Position numbers and translations under genes: made by a program. From the NCBI GenBank assembly GCA_902793605.1, contig CADBEB010000009.1, positions 25,149 through 89,148 on the forward strand: DNA of 64,000 bases, given 5' to 3'. Under the pieces are notes generated by a model. That model was not told the DNA's origin and made no database searches. It worked only from the letters and a program-made list of their open reading frames with translations. Position 1 is the stretch's first letter. Each line of letters starts with the position of its first letter. Source of the DNA: an uncultured Eubacteriales bacterium. Lineage in GTDB: Bacteria; Bacillota; Clostridia; Christensenellales; Aristaeellaceae. Below are positions 9,074 through 17,322 of this stretch, piece after piece.

Positions 9074-12000
9074 TTACAAATAACAATCCATTGTGTGAGA
9101 GACCGCTTTCGAGGCAGCGCAGGTCTGCCTCAGAAGGGCGGTCTTTCTCAGCTCTGTCAGGATAACGTCCCTGCCTGTCGGATTCTCAAACCAGGATTCC
9201 GGCCGGGTATTGGGGCCATAGGCCGGGAACCACACGACTTCCCAGTTATCTCCGGCCATAATCTCCTCCAGGATGAGCCTTGCCCGCGGAATGTGGAACC
9301 CCCCGGTCAGAAAACCGACCCGAAGGCTTCCTCTTTTCCGGTCTGACAGCGTTCCGTCCGCCTGAAACTTCCGGAGGATCTGTGCTGCGAACTCCAGGTT
9401 CTGCCTGGTATAGCGGGCCCTGTTCTCGAGATGGATATCTGACGCCGCCACGCCATGCTCTTTCAGGCGGTCGTAGAGAAACTCAGCTTCCGAGCAGCTT
9501 TGGTCCCAGATCAGGTTCGCGCCGCTGACGATATACTTCATACCGGGGTTTCTTTTTCCGATCTCAACGGCCGCATCCGCCTTGTAGGCGCAGTTTCGGC
9601 TTCCCAGAATTACCAGAACGTCGACCGGAGCGCTGCTGTCATAGGGCCCGCCGAAGACCATCCGGTTGATCTCCGGCAGGTTCTCATCCCGCTCCCCGGG
9701 ATACTCGGCAAAGCGGTCGATGGTTTTCTCAGTTTCACGGAGAAGATCGTAGGCACTGAAATCCATCCGTTCCTCCTGCGAAGTACCCTTCGACAGAGCG
9801 AAGAAACAGCAGATCTTCTCCTCATGCAGCCGCATGACCCGGCGGAAAAAATGCGGGAAGCTTTTCGTCGACTGGGACAGCCGGTCCCGCTGTATATAAC
9901 GGAGCATCACCAGAGAGCTTGTGATCACCGCGGGATGGAGATCCTGTCCTTCCAGCAGGCGCAGATAGCCGTAATTGAACAGGCGATCCTCGCCGAAATC
10001 GATGCCCTCCTCAAAGCGGAGACGCGCCTGCTCAATGATGCTGCGGCAGTAGAATTTGTTACAGTTGGAATAGACCAGAAGATTCCGGCTCCGGATATAA
10101 TCGTCCGCAAACTCGGAGATATTGTCATAGGTTCGGTCCGGAACAGTCCAGAATTCGCTGTTCCCTTCCAGGTGGATACGTTCGATGCCCAGGATATAGA
10201 GACCCGCCTGCTTTTCCAGCAGTGGCAGGCTCTTTTGCAGGAATCCCTGTTCCAGGCAGTCGTCGCAATCCAGAAAAGTGATATACTTTCCGCGGGCAAG
10301 ATCCAGCCCGTAATTTCTGGCTCCCGAGACTCCGGCGTGATCCCGGTACGCGATCCGAAGATTTTCCTTCCTGCCCTCGTACCGTTTCAGGATCTCCGCC
10401 GACGCGTCCGACGAGCCGTCATCCACAACGATCAGTTCGCAGTCTTCCGTAAGCTGCAGCAAAACGTTCTCCAGCGTCTGGGTCAGGAAGGCCTCGCAGT
10501 TGTAGGCAGGCAGAATGACGGACAGCCGCGGGGAGTCTTTTTTCATCCCGCAGCAGCTGCCGGCATCCGGCGCCAGCGCCCGCCAGATCCGCGCCGCCTC
10601 CTGCGAGGCAAGCTGATCCAAGGCAAAAAAATCCTCCTCCGAAACGCAGAGCCGTTCACCGTCTTCGCTGTATGGCAAAAGCCCGAGCTTTTCCGCATCC
10701 GGCTGGGGAAACCGTTCTGTGCTCCGCTCCGTTTGGAGCAGAATGAGGTTCCCCTCCTCAAGATACCGGATGCTGCAGTGCTTTTTTACGACAGGCCGGG
10801 GTGTAATGAACTTCCGGCCGAAAAACTCCACGCCGTGCCTGTGCAGCGCCGACTGCAGCAGGATCAGATAGAGCCTTTTGACATGAGGAAGGGAACTCCC
10901 GACCCCGACGAAAGGTTCGGAAACAAAGACCGTCTCTGTATCGTAACGGACGCCCTCCATCCCGAAGGCAAGCAGCTCTTCCGTTTCCGCCCGGATCCCG
11001 ATTCCCGCGGTGCATTCCTTTATCTGCTGCAGGGAATATATGAAAGCGGAGATATTGTTGGCCTCCACGATAACCGGTCCCTTATCCGTAACGGCGACGT
11101 CCCAGCCGATGTAGCGCATTTCAGGAATGAAAAGCGCCTCTTTCCGGCAGCATTCCAAGCATGCCGAAATCCCCGGCAGCTTTCTGCCGCGCCGGAACAG
11201 GTAGCCGGTATCGCGATGCCTGTCCGCTGCCTGCCAAGGGCCTCCGGGTTCCTGCTGATATGCCTGGATAATGCTCCCGTCCTCGGAAAGGAGGACACGG
11301 TACCTGACCGAGGAAGCGGATATGTCTGTCACCGCCCCGCTTCCTCCGACCGAAAGCACAACGGGCAGAAAAATCCTCACACCGCTGCCGCTGCGCACGG
11401 TATGGATGCGGACCGTGTTGAGGCTGTCCGGATAGATCGCCTGGTACGCGCCGTGCTGGCGGATATAAGGCTCCAGGATATCGGCGCCGTCAGAGCGGAT
11501 CTGCCCGGCCGGGTCCTTCCCGTTGTCCGTGTAGATCCGAAAGCCCTCTCCGGCAGAGGAGTTTCTTTTTCCCACAATCTTTCCCCAGGTCTGCAGGAAC
11601 TGCCGGATTTCCTCATCGGACGAAGCAGCGGGAACCAGAGCCGGCCTGCGCATGAGTTCCCGAAGGCCCGGACGCAGGAACATATTGATTTTATCCATCA
11701 GAAAGGCCTTCATGCTCATATCGTTGAGATCCATCGCGCGGTCCAGATACTCTTCCATGGAGATTCGGGTTTCCGGCGCGCAACCCTCCGAGCCTGGATG
11801 ACCCGCAGGCTGACTGCAGGCCGCGCCGGGAGCAGCCGGCTGGTCAACCTTCTTCACCTCCCGCAGCACCTCCGCGATAACGCTTTCCCTGTGCTCCTGA
11901 TCCAGCGGCAGGATTTCCTCGGCCAGTCCGGTGTTTTCCAGAACAATCCCGGCGTGAAACCGCATCGCCTTTTCCCGGATCCCGGCGTCTCCGGTATACA

Positions 12001-13513
12001 CGTAGAAGATGAGATCCCCGTCAGGGAAAAAGACATTCTCATCCCTGAGCCTTCTTTTTCTTATCCTGATCGGGACCAACCGCGCGAGCTGCTCTTCGCG
12101 GTTCTCCCTGTCAAAGCAGAGATCGCTCCGGGAATCCAGGAAAATGACGATATCCTCCTCCCCGAGCGCGTCCAGGAAGCCGCTTACGGTAAGTGCGTTC
12201 GCCTGTTTCTCCGGCTGCTCCGGCAAGCCGGCTCCGGGAAGGTCTGCCGTTTCCCGTGCAGTATCCGGCTCCGGCGTTTTGACGCCCTTCACTTCCACTC
12301 TGCGGTACGCAAACGAAAGCGCCTTTTCCTTTGTCTGAAAATAATCGCTTTTAAAAGCGCGGTCATCGATGAGCCAAACCTGGCGGCCGGCTGTTTCCTT
12401 TTTCAGCGCGGTCTCATGGACAAAGGGGAGCGTGACCTTCAAAGAATACTCGGCGAGCGCTTCAAGAAGGGTAACGTCCACGCCGAAGGTATGGACGGGG
12501 CGCAGATCCGTCTCTTCCAGCTCCGAAAGCAGTTTCACGGCAAAATAGTACCGGTCGCACGCCCGGAAGGTGTTCGGAAAATCATAGCCGCAGACAATAT
12601 TCTTCCTGAAGATGCCCCGAAGATTGCGGACAGAGGAGGAGGAAACCGTGAAGGAAGTATCCGGAATCCGGTCCAGCAGAACTGTCATCAGCTCCGCGGG
12701 GAACCTCCCGCGAATCGTTCTCGCCTCCGGGAAGAAGCGGGCGTAATCCACGGTATCGTCCGGGTGAGACTTGAAGATCAGAGAACGGTCCCGGAGGAAA
12801 AAGTCGGCGCAGACCTGGTAAATGGCGATCTGATCCTCCAGCGTCGTGGTATACAGATTTGAGAACTGCTGCGTAAAAACCAGCACCGCGTCTTCCGGAA
12901 TGCCCCGGATGGGCTCCAGCCGGTAAAAACGCATGACGGCGCAGATTGTCTCCGGGTTGAGGTGCGTGATTTCTGATGCCGGATCAAAATCCTTCCATTT
13001 CGGATCGCCGGAGATAAAACTCTGGGCGGAGAAGTTGCAGATGGCGTCACGGATATATTCGTTTCTTCCGTCCAGAAGCCCGTAGGTCTGGGCAATATCC
13101 GCTATAACTGGTGTGACGTCCCTGATGATGTCGTACAGTATTTTCGGTTTGGAAAGCATCCCTCCGCCGTCTTCAAACATGTGGAAGGAAACGCCGTTCG
13201 AGATCAGGTACAGGGAAAAACTGTAGTAAGCAGCGGCAACGTAAATATGTTCGAACTCCGTGATCCCGTAAGGCACACTGTCCCTGTACGCTTGCTCCGT
13301 CTCTTCCAGGATAGTCTCCGGGTCGTTGGAAACCGATCGGTAAGGGAACAACAGGACTTCATCGAAAAACGCCTCCAGTTCCCTGTAGTCATGATATTTC
13401 TTCGCTGAGAAATCCGCCAGCAGCAGGATACAGCGCTCCTCCGCATGAACCCTTTCCCGGTGAATGATCGCTTCCAGTACCTGGTACATCGTTGCGCAAT
13501 GGTATAAAATCAA
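9074..13513 (-). CDS. Four-domain glycan assembly protein: polysialyltransferase-like, ATP-grasp, GT2, DUF218
   Basis: 1479 residues from a TTG at 13513 preceded by GGAGGAGG. Residues 1-345 resemble GT52/polysialyltransferase-type enzymes (LVFTQQFSN, IFKSHPDDTVDY, TSFTVSSSSVRN), which use CMP-activated acidic sugars. Residues 345-580 are unassigned. Residues 585-850 match sugar-transfer-associated ATP-grasp (KRNSSAGEGFRIY, LNTVRIHTV, GWDVAVTDKGPVIVEANN). Residues 850-990 are unassigned. Residues 996-1240 are a GT2 glycosyltransferase (SVILPAYNCEAF, VVDDGSSDAS, FLDCDD). Residues 1297-1465 are a DUF218/YdcF-like domain (DVLVILGSRN, LENRARYTRQNL, FLTGGFHIPRA). No TM segment is evident, so it should act in the cytoplasm. 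It is last in a four-gene run with a CMP-sugar synthetase, a deacetylase and a ligase. I know of no such four-part arrangement. Confidence 0.82.
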   Translation of the reverse strand: MILYHCATMYQVLEAIIHRERVHAEERCILLLADFSAKKYHDYRELEAFFDEVLLFPYRSVSNDPETILEETEQAYRDSVPYGITEFEHIYVAAAYYSFSLYLISNGVSFHMFEDGGGMLSKPKILYDIIRDVTPVIADIAQTYGLLDGRNEYIRDAICNFSAQSFISGDPKWKDFDPASEITHLNPETICAVMRFYRLEPIRGIPEDAVLVFTQQFSNLYTTTLEDQIAIYQVCADFFLRDRSLIFKSHPDDTVDYARFFPEARTIRGRFPAELMTVLLDRIPDTSFTVSSSSVRNLRGIFRKNIVCGYDFPNTFRACDRYYFAVKLLSELEETDLRPVHTFGVDVTLLEALAEYSLKVTLPFVHETALKKETAGRQVWLIDDRAFKSDYFQTKEKALSFAYRRVEVKGVKTPEPDTARETADLPGAGLPEQPEKQANALTVSGFLDALGEEDIVIFLDSRSDLCFDRENREEQLARLVPIRIRKRRLRDENVFFPDGDLIFYVYTGDAGIREKAMRFHAGIVLENTGLAEEILPLDQEHRESVIAEVLREVKKVDQPAAPGAACSQPAGHPGSEGCAPETRISMEEYLDRAMDLNDMSMKAFLMDKINMFLRPGLRELMRRPALVPAASSDEEIRQFLQTWGKIVGKRNSSAGEGFRIYTDNGKDPAGQIRSDGADILEPYIRQHGAYQAIYPDSLNTVRIHTVRSGSGVRIFLPVVLSVGGSGAVTDISASSVRYRVLLSEDGSIIQAYQQEPGGPWQAADRHRDTGYLFRRGRKLPGISACLECCRKEALFIPEMRYIGWDVAVTDKGPVIVEANNISAFIYSLQQIKECTAGIGIRAETEELLAFGMEGVRYDTETVFVSEPFVGVGSSLPHVKRLYLILLQSALHRHGVEFFGRKFITPRPVVKKHCSIRYLEEGNLILLQTERSTERFPQPDAEKLGLLPYSEDGERLCVSEEDFFALDQLASQEAARIWRALAPDAGSCCGMKKDSPRLSVILPAYNCEAFLTQTLENVLLQLTEDCELIVVDDGSSDASAEILKRYEGRKENLRIAYRDHAGVSGARNYGLDLARGKYITFLDCDDCLEQGFLQKSLPLLEKQAGLYILGIERIHLEGNSEFWTVPDRTYDNISEFADDYIRSRNLLVYSNCNKFYCRSIIEQARLRFEEGIDFGEDRLFNYGYLRLLEGQDLHPAVITSSLVMLRYIQRDRLSQSTKSFPHFFRRVMRLHEEKICCFFALSKGTSQEERMDFSAYDLLRETEKTIDRFAEYPGERDENLPEINRMVFGGPYDSSAPVDVLVILGSRNCAYKADAAVEIGKRNPGMKYIVSGANLIWDQSCSEAEFLYDRLKEHGVAASDIHLENRARYTRQNLEFAAQILRKFQADGTLSDRKRGSLRVGFLTGGFHIPRARLILEEIMAGDNWEVVWFPAYGPNTRPESWFENPTGRDVILTELRKTALLRQTCAASKAVSHTMDCYL

Positions 13514-13542
13514 ACCGGTCTTCCTCCTCCGGAACGCTGCTT

Positions 13543-14949
13543 CTATCGCTTCCCGCCGTCCCTGTCCGGGACCGGGAGCTTTCTCTTCGCGATCTTCCCG
13601 TTCGCCTCTCGGGGAATGCTGTCTACCTTCATAAAACAGGCCGGGATCATATAGGATGGAAGCCGCCCGGCGGCAAGCCTTTCAGCCTCCTCGACGGATC
13701 TCTTCGGCTCCTGCGCATAGTACGCGCAGAGATAGGGGTGCCCCTGGTCAAAGATGCCTCTGACCCCAACCCAGTCGACCTCCAGGAGCTCCCGGAAGAC
13801 CGATTCAATCTCAGCGGGTTCGATGCGGTTTCCCCGGATTTTGATCATTTCATCGGCTCTGCCGATGATCACGATACTCCCGTCCGCCTGGATCGATCCT
13901 CGGTCTCCCGAGCGGATATAACCATTCAGCCGGACCTGCTCCGTGAGTTCAGGCAAGCCGATATAGCCCCGGAAATATGGCGCCCGATAACAGAGATTTC
14001 CCGTTTCTCCGTCCGGAAGCACGTTTCCGCCGTCGTCCATGATACAGATCTCCGATTTATGCTCCCCGGTCCTGCCGACCGGCGTGACATCATATTCCCG
14101 GTCAATCAGAAACGTCGAGATATTGAAGCCGGATTCCGACTGACCGTAGCCGCAGAAGATCTCCACCCGGTCGCTGAAGATCTTCCTTGCCGGTTCTCCT
14201 CCGACAACGATCTTGGTCAGGGAAGCGGGGATCCGCTTCAGATGCTTCAGCATGGAGGGAACGATAAAGAGGTTCGTGAGCTGCAGGTTCTCGATGTATT
14301 CAGGTAAACGGTCCGGATCCCTGACGACGTCCTTCGGGACCACGGCCAGCGTTTGCGCGTTATAGAGAATCGGCGGTATGATGAGCATGCTGACCACAAA
14401 ATAGAGCGGAGTGATCAGGGCAAACCTGCCGTCGATCACCGGGCGTTCTCCGCAGAAATGCAGCCTGATGCACATTTCCAGGGTGCCAAATTCATGCATC
14501 ACGCCCTTGGGATTTCCCGTCGTCCCGGAGGTATAGATCAGATAGGCGAGATCGTGAAGGGACGTTTCCTCATATCCCTCCAGGGTGCTGCCGGCCATGA
14601 TCCCGGAAAACAGCGCCTCGTCGATCTTCAGCACGCAGCCCGCGTCCTGCTGAATGTACTCCATCCTTTCAGGTTCATAGTCCGCCTCCAGCATGACGGC
14701 CGCGGCGCCCGCGCGCCAGATACCAATCAGGGCGACGACCGGGTCGTTTCCCCGCGGGAGTGCGATCATCACCGTGTTTTCCTTCCCGATTCCTTTCTGT
14801 CTGAGAAAACGGTAAACACGGCCGGAGCATTCCCACAGCCTGGCATAGGTCATGCTTTTTCCGGCTTCCGCCGAGATCAGCGCGACGTCATCCGGGTGAC
14901 AGGCGCAGTTTTTCTCCAGCTTTTCAATAAAACGCAAATCTGTACTCAT
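13543..14949 (-). CDS. Stand-alone adenylating enzyme (acyl/aryl-AMP ligase, ANL superfamily)
   Basis: 468 residues with the ANL motif series: LIYTSGTTGNPKGVMH (phosphate loop), FCGYGQSESG (A5), SGDRGS (A7), GRADEMIKIRGNRIEPAEIE split around the hinge, and the catalytic Lys in REANGKIAKRKL. It activates a carboxylate as an acyl-adenylate. No carrier-protein domain is fused and none lies nearby. In the substrate-binding segment (TPLYFVVSM) the position occupied by Asp in amino-acid-activating relatives such as DltA is Val, so an alpha-amino acid is unlikely; this rests on my alignment by eye. Its ATG overlaps the preceding deacetylase stop as ATGA (14946-14949), and the large glycan protein starts 29 bases downstream. 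Confidence 0.85.
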   Translation of the reverse strand: MSTDLRFIEKLEKNCACHPDDVALISAEAGKSMTYARLWECSGRVYRFLRQKGIGKENTVMIALPRGNDPVVALIGIWRAGAAAVMLEADYEPERMEYIQQDAGCVLKIDEALFSGIMAGSTLEGYEETSLHDLAYLIYTSGTTGNPKGVMHEFGTLEMCIRLHFCGERPVIDGRFALITPLYFVVSMLIIPPILYNAQTLAVVPKDVVRDPDRLPEYIENLQLTNLFIVPSMLKHLKRIPASLTKIVVGGEPARKIFSDRVEIFCGYGQSESGFNISTFLIDREYDVTPVGRTGEHKSEICIMDDGGNVLPDGETGNLCYRAPYFRGYIGLPELTEQVRLNGYIRSGDRGSIQADGSIVIIGRADEMIKIRGNRIEPAEIESVFRELLEVDWVGVRGIFDQGHPYLCAYYAQEPKRSVEEAERLAAGRLPSYMIPACFMKVDSIPREANGKIAKRKLPVPDRDGGKR

Positions 14950-16055
14950 TTTCTCAGCAAATCTCCATACGCGCCTTCACTATCCTCGACAGCGATAACG
15001 TCGGCGACTTTTTCAACGACCCTTCTCTCCGCCGGGGAGACAGAGCCGCTGACCGCATATCTAAAACCCTGATCCTTCAGATAGCGGAAGGACTTTTGAA
15101 CCAGCAGCGTGTTGATCCCGAGGCCTCGGGCTTCAGGAAGGGTGCCGCCCGGCCCGGCATAATCCGGTGCAATGGCTCCCACGCAGCCGAAGGCGAGAAT
15201 CCGGCCCTCGCGTACCGCCGTGTAACAGACCCCGTTCATCATCGCAGCGAGGGCTTCGTCGGCCCAGGACTGCGCGAAGTTGTCTCTGATAAACTCGTAA
15301 ACCTGCGTGAAGTCGGGCGGCATCACCCGTTTGACCCGGATCCCCTTCGCCGCCAGGGAAGCCTCCAGCGAGGAGTCCTCACGCAGGGTATAAAGCTTTG
15401 CGATCAGATCCGGATTATAGCCGATCTTTCGCGCGTCCACCTTCAGATAGCACTCGGCGTATTTGCATTTCGGGTCCGAGAGCATCTGTGTGCCGCGGAG
15501 AAGATTCAGCGTCAGATTGATCTCCTCCTGCTCGCTCTGATCCGCGTGAAAACGGATCAGCCGCCGCTTTTCTTCCAGAAGCCCCGTAATGTCGATGCAG
15601 TGCGTCGGCCGGTAAAACGGCGTAACGATCTCATACATAAAGCATTCCGCCTGCGCCTTCTGGCGTCGGATTGCCTTGCAGCACATCAGCGCCGCGGCCT
15701 TGTGATCCGGATGAGGACTCTCATGCCAGGGAAGAAAGATCTTCGTGTACGGAGTAAAATCGATTCGGTCGGCGGCATCCCCATGCTTCGTGAGGGTCGT
15801 GTCCTCGATACCGAACCATTCCCAGGAACGCGGGTTCACCGCCTCCATTTCGGTTTTGAACTGAAGCCGGCGGATCTTTGCCTCTTCCGCGATGCTGATC
15901 TCCGGGTTCCCGTGGCTTCCGTCTGTGAGCACGAAGACGTCGGTCCGGTCGGGCGCAAGGATCAGGGGGGCAGCCGCGCCGAGGCATTCGTCGTCAGGAT
16001 GCGGCGCGATCACGGCAATCCGGTCATTTTTTTCAAAGACGATTCTCTCTCTCAT
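14946..16055 (-). CDS. PIG-L deacetylase fused to GNAT acyltransferase
   Basis: 369 residues. Residues 1-205 are a PIG-L/LmbE zinc deacetylase: APHPDDECLGA carries the first metal ligands and catalytic Asp, and SPHPDHKAA the second metal-binding His. Residues about 230-360 are a GNAT domain (VYEFIRDNFAQSWADEALAAMM, then EARGLGINTLLVQKSF as the CoA loop). PIG-L enzymes remove N-acetyl groups from aminosugars, and GNATs add acyl groups to amines, so one chain may exchange an N-acyl group. The gene is second in the cassette: it starts 36 bases after the CMP-sugar synthetase stop and overlaps the adenylating ligase by 4 bases. The start follows TGGAGAAT. Confidence 0.87.
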   Translation of the reverse strand: MRERIVFEKNDRIAVIAPHPDDECLGAAAPLILAPDRTDVFVLTDGSHGNPEISIAEEAKIRRLQFKTEMEAVNPRSWEWFGIEDTTLTKHGDAADRIDFTPYTKIFLPWHESPHPDHKAAALMCCKAIRRQKAQAECFMYEIVTPFYRPTHCIDITGLLEEKRRLIRFHADQSEQEEINLTLNLLRGTQMLSDPKCKYAECYLKVDARKIGYNPDLIAKLYTLREDSSLEASLAAKGIRVKRVMPPDFTQVYEFIRDNFAQSWADEALAAMMNGVCYTAVREGRILAFGCVGAIAPDYAGPGGTLPEARGLGINTLLVQKSFRYLKDQGFRYAVSGSVSPAERRVVEKVADVIAVEDSEGAYGDLLRK

Positions 16056-16091
16056 AGCATTCTCCAGGCGATTTTTTATTCTTCAGTTGGA

Positions 16092-16829
16092 TCACCTGCG
16101 ATCCAACTGATTGCCTATTATGGATCTGACAATTTCAAGATCCTTGGGCGTGTCTACAGATACAGTTTTGCAGGTCACTTCCACCATCCTCACAGGTATC
16201 TCCTGATCAATGAATCTAATCAAATCACATCCTTCAAGTATTTCCAGTTTGCTTTTAGGGGCTTCATTGTACAGTGTTAATGCTTTTGACGAATAAGCCG
16301 CTATACCCACGAACTTCATATAGTCAAAATCCAGTCCTCCCTTTGGATAAGGAAGCGGGCTTCTTGTTGTGATAATCAGATTGCCTTTTGTGTTTGTAAC
16401 TACTTTAAGATTTGTAACGTCTATGACTTCCGGAGCTGACTTTATGATTGTCATAGCGTTCACACAGTCCATACCGGTTCTCTTTGCTTCTTCGGTAACG
16501 GCATCAATGGCGTCCGGTTCGATTAAAGGCTCGTCACCGCCGATAAATACATAGTAATCATAACGCATCTTCGTCGCAACCTCATACATTCTCGAGGTGG
16601 GCGAATCATGATCCGGAGACGTCATGATATATTTCATGCCGTATTTCTTGCACGCTTCAGCTATACGCTGATCGTCTGTCGCAACGATAAGATCATCCAA
16701 TGAGCTTGCCTTTAACGCTTGCTGATATACCCACCAGATCATAGGTTTGCCGCATAGATCCGCAAGCGGCTTGCCCGGAAACCTGCTTGACTGATATCTT
16801 GAAGGTATGATTCCTAAAAACGTTTTCAT
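16092..16829 (-). CDS. KdsB-like CMP-sugar synthetase (cytidylyltransferase)
   Basis: 245 residues, the usual KdsB length. The nucleotide-binding start is IIPSRYQSSRFPGKPLADL, followed by WVYQQALKA, VATDDQRIAEA, FIGGDEPLIEP and SVDTPKDLEIV, all landmarks of 3-deoxy-manno-octulosonate cytidylyltransferase and its relatives. It couples CTP to a keto-sugar acid to give CMP-sugar. No Kdo, lipid A or other LPS genes are present, and Bacillota lack LPS, so the product is more likely a CMP-activated acidic sugar for a capsule or wall glycan, which fits the polysialyltransferase-like domain in the same operon. The coding sequence is visibly AT-richer than its neighbours, which suggests transfer. Start follows AGGAGGAAAG. 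Confidence 0.88.
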   Translation of the reverse strand: MKTFLGIIPSRYQSSRFPGKPLADLCGKPMIWWVYQQALKASSLDDLIVATDDQRIAEACKKYGMKYIMTSPDHDSPTSRMYEVATKMRYDYYVFIGGDEPLIEPDAIDAVTEEAKRTGMDCVNAMTIIKSAPEVIDVTNLKVVTNTKGNLIITTRSPLPYPKGGLDFDYMKFVGIAAYSSKALTLYNEAPKSKLEILEGCDLIRFIDQEIPVRMVEVTCKTVSVDTPKDLEIVRSIIGNQLDRR

Positions 16830-17322
16830 ACAATTCTTTCCTCCTGTTCACCGGTGGGTTGACGTTTTATCCGATTCTGACAGACAGCATCCTGTGCGTC
16901 AGGGCTTCCCTCCATCATACGGATTCTCCGCTGTCCAGGATAAACTCCCGCATAAAGGCCGCCCCTGCAACTTCATCAATGCTTTTCATGTCGCAAACGG
17001 AAAAAATGTCATGTTTTATTTATTTCATAAATAAATATAAGCTCTGTAATTGATTTAGTCAACTGTGACCATGACAGCTCCTCGCGAAAAGCTATGCCAA
17101 CTGCGCCTGCGCCCGACTTTCATCACTCCGTCTGTTTTCCGATATACCGCCCTGTTATATACGATTTTCGCGGAAAGCAACCAGGGACAGATCGGAATGT
17201 CGAATTGACATAATAAGTGGTAAGAGATTATTATGCAGGTGAGAGAGTCCGGAACAGATAGCTGAATAAAGAGACAAGTCATAACTCATATGACTGTCAT
17301 ATGTTTTCACAAGGAGGCAAAC
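16830..17322. other. Intergenic region upstream of the glycan cassette and the PAP2 gene
   Basis: 493 bases. It holds a 24-codon open frame on the minus strand (16915-16989, MKSIDEVAGAAFMREF...), which could be a leader peptide or gene remnant; an AT-rich inverted repeat (about 17013-17036) of two 9-base arms around TTC that could be an operator; and the PAP2 promoter. No cassette promoter could be fixed with confidence. Confidence 0.45.
17205..17234 (+). promoter_or_regulatory. Promoter of the PAP2 gene
   Basis: Perfect TTGACA (17205-17210), 18-base spacer and TATTAT (17229-17234), about 90 bases before the start at 17323. Confidence 0.7.

Noticed and set aside
9455..12862. 1135-residue open frame on the plus strand
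   Set aside because: It is antisense to the large glycan protein gene, has no recognisable motif, and its composition is that of a mirrored GC-rich gene. The minus-strand frame shows clear GT2, ATP-grasp and DUF218 motifs.
16092..16829. Evidence for LPS biosynthesis and a Gram-negative host
   Set aside because: Only the KdsB-like gene is present; no other Kdo, lipid A or outer-membrane genes occur, and secreted proteins and regulators are Firmicute-like.
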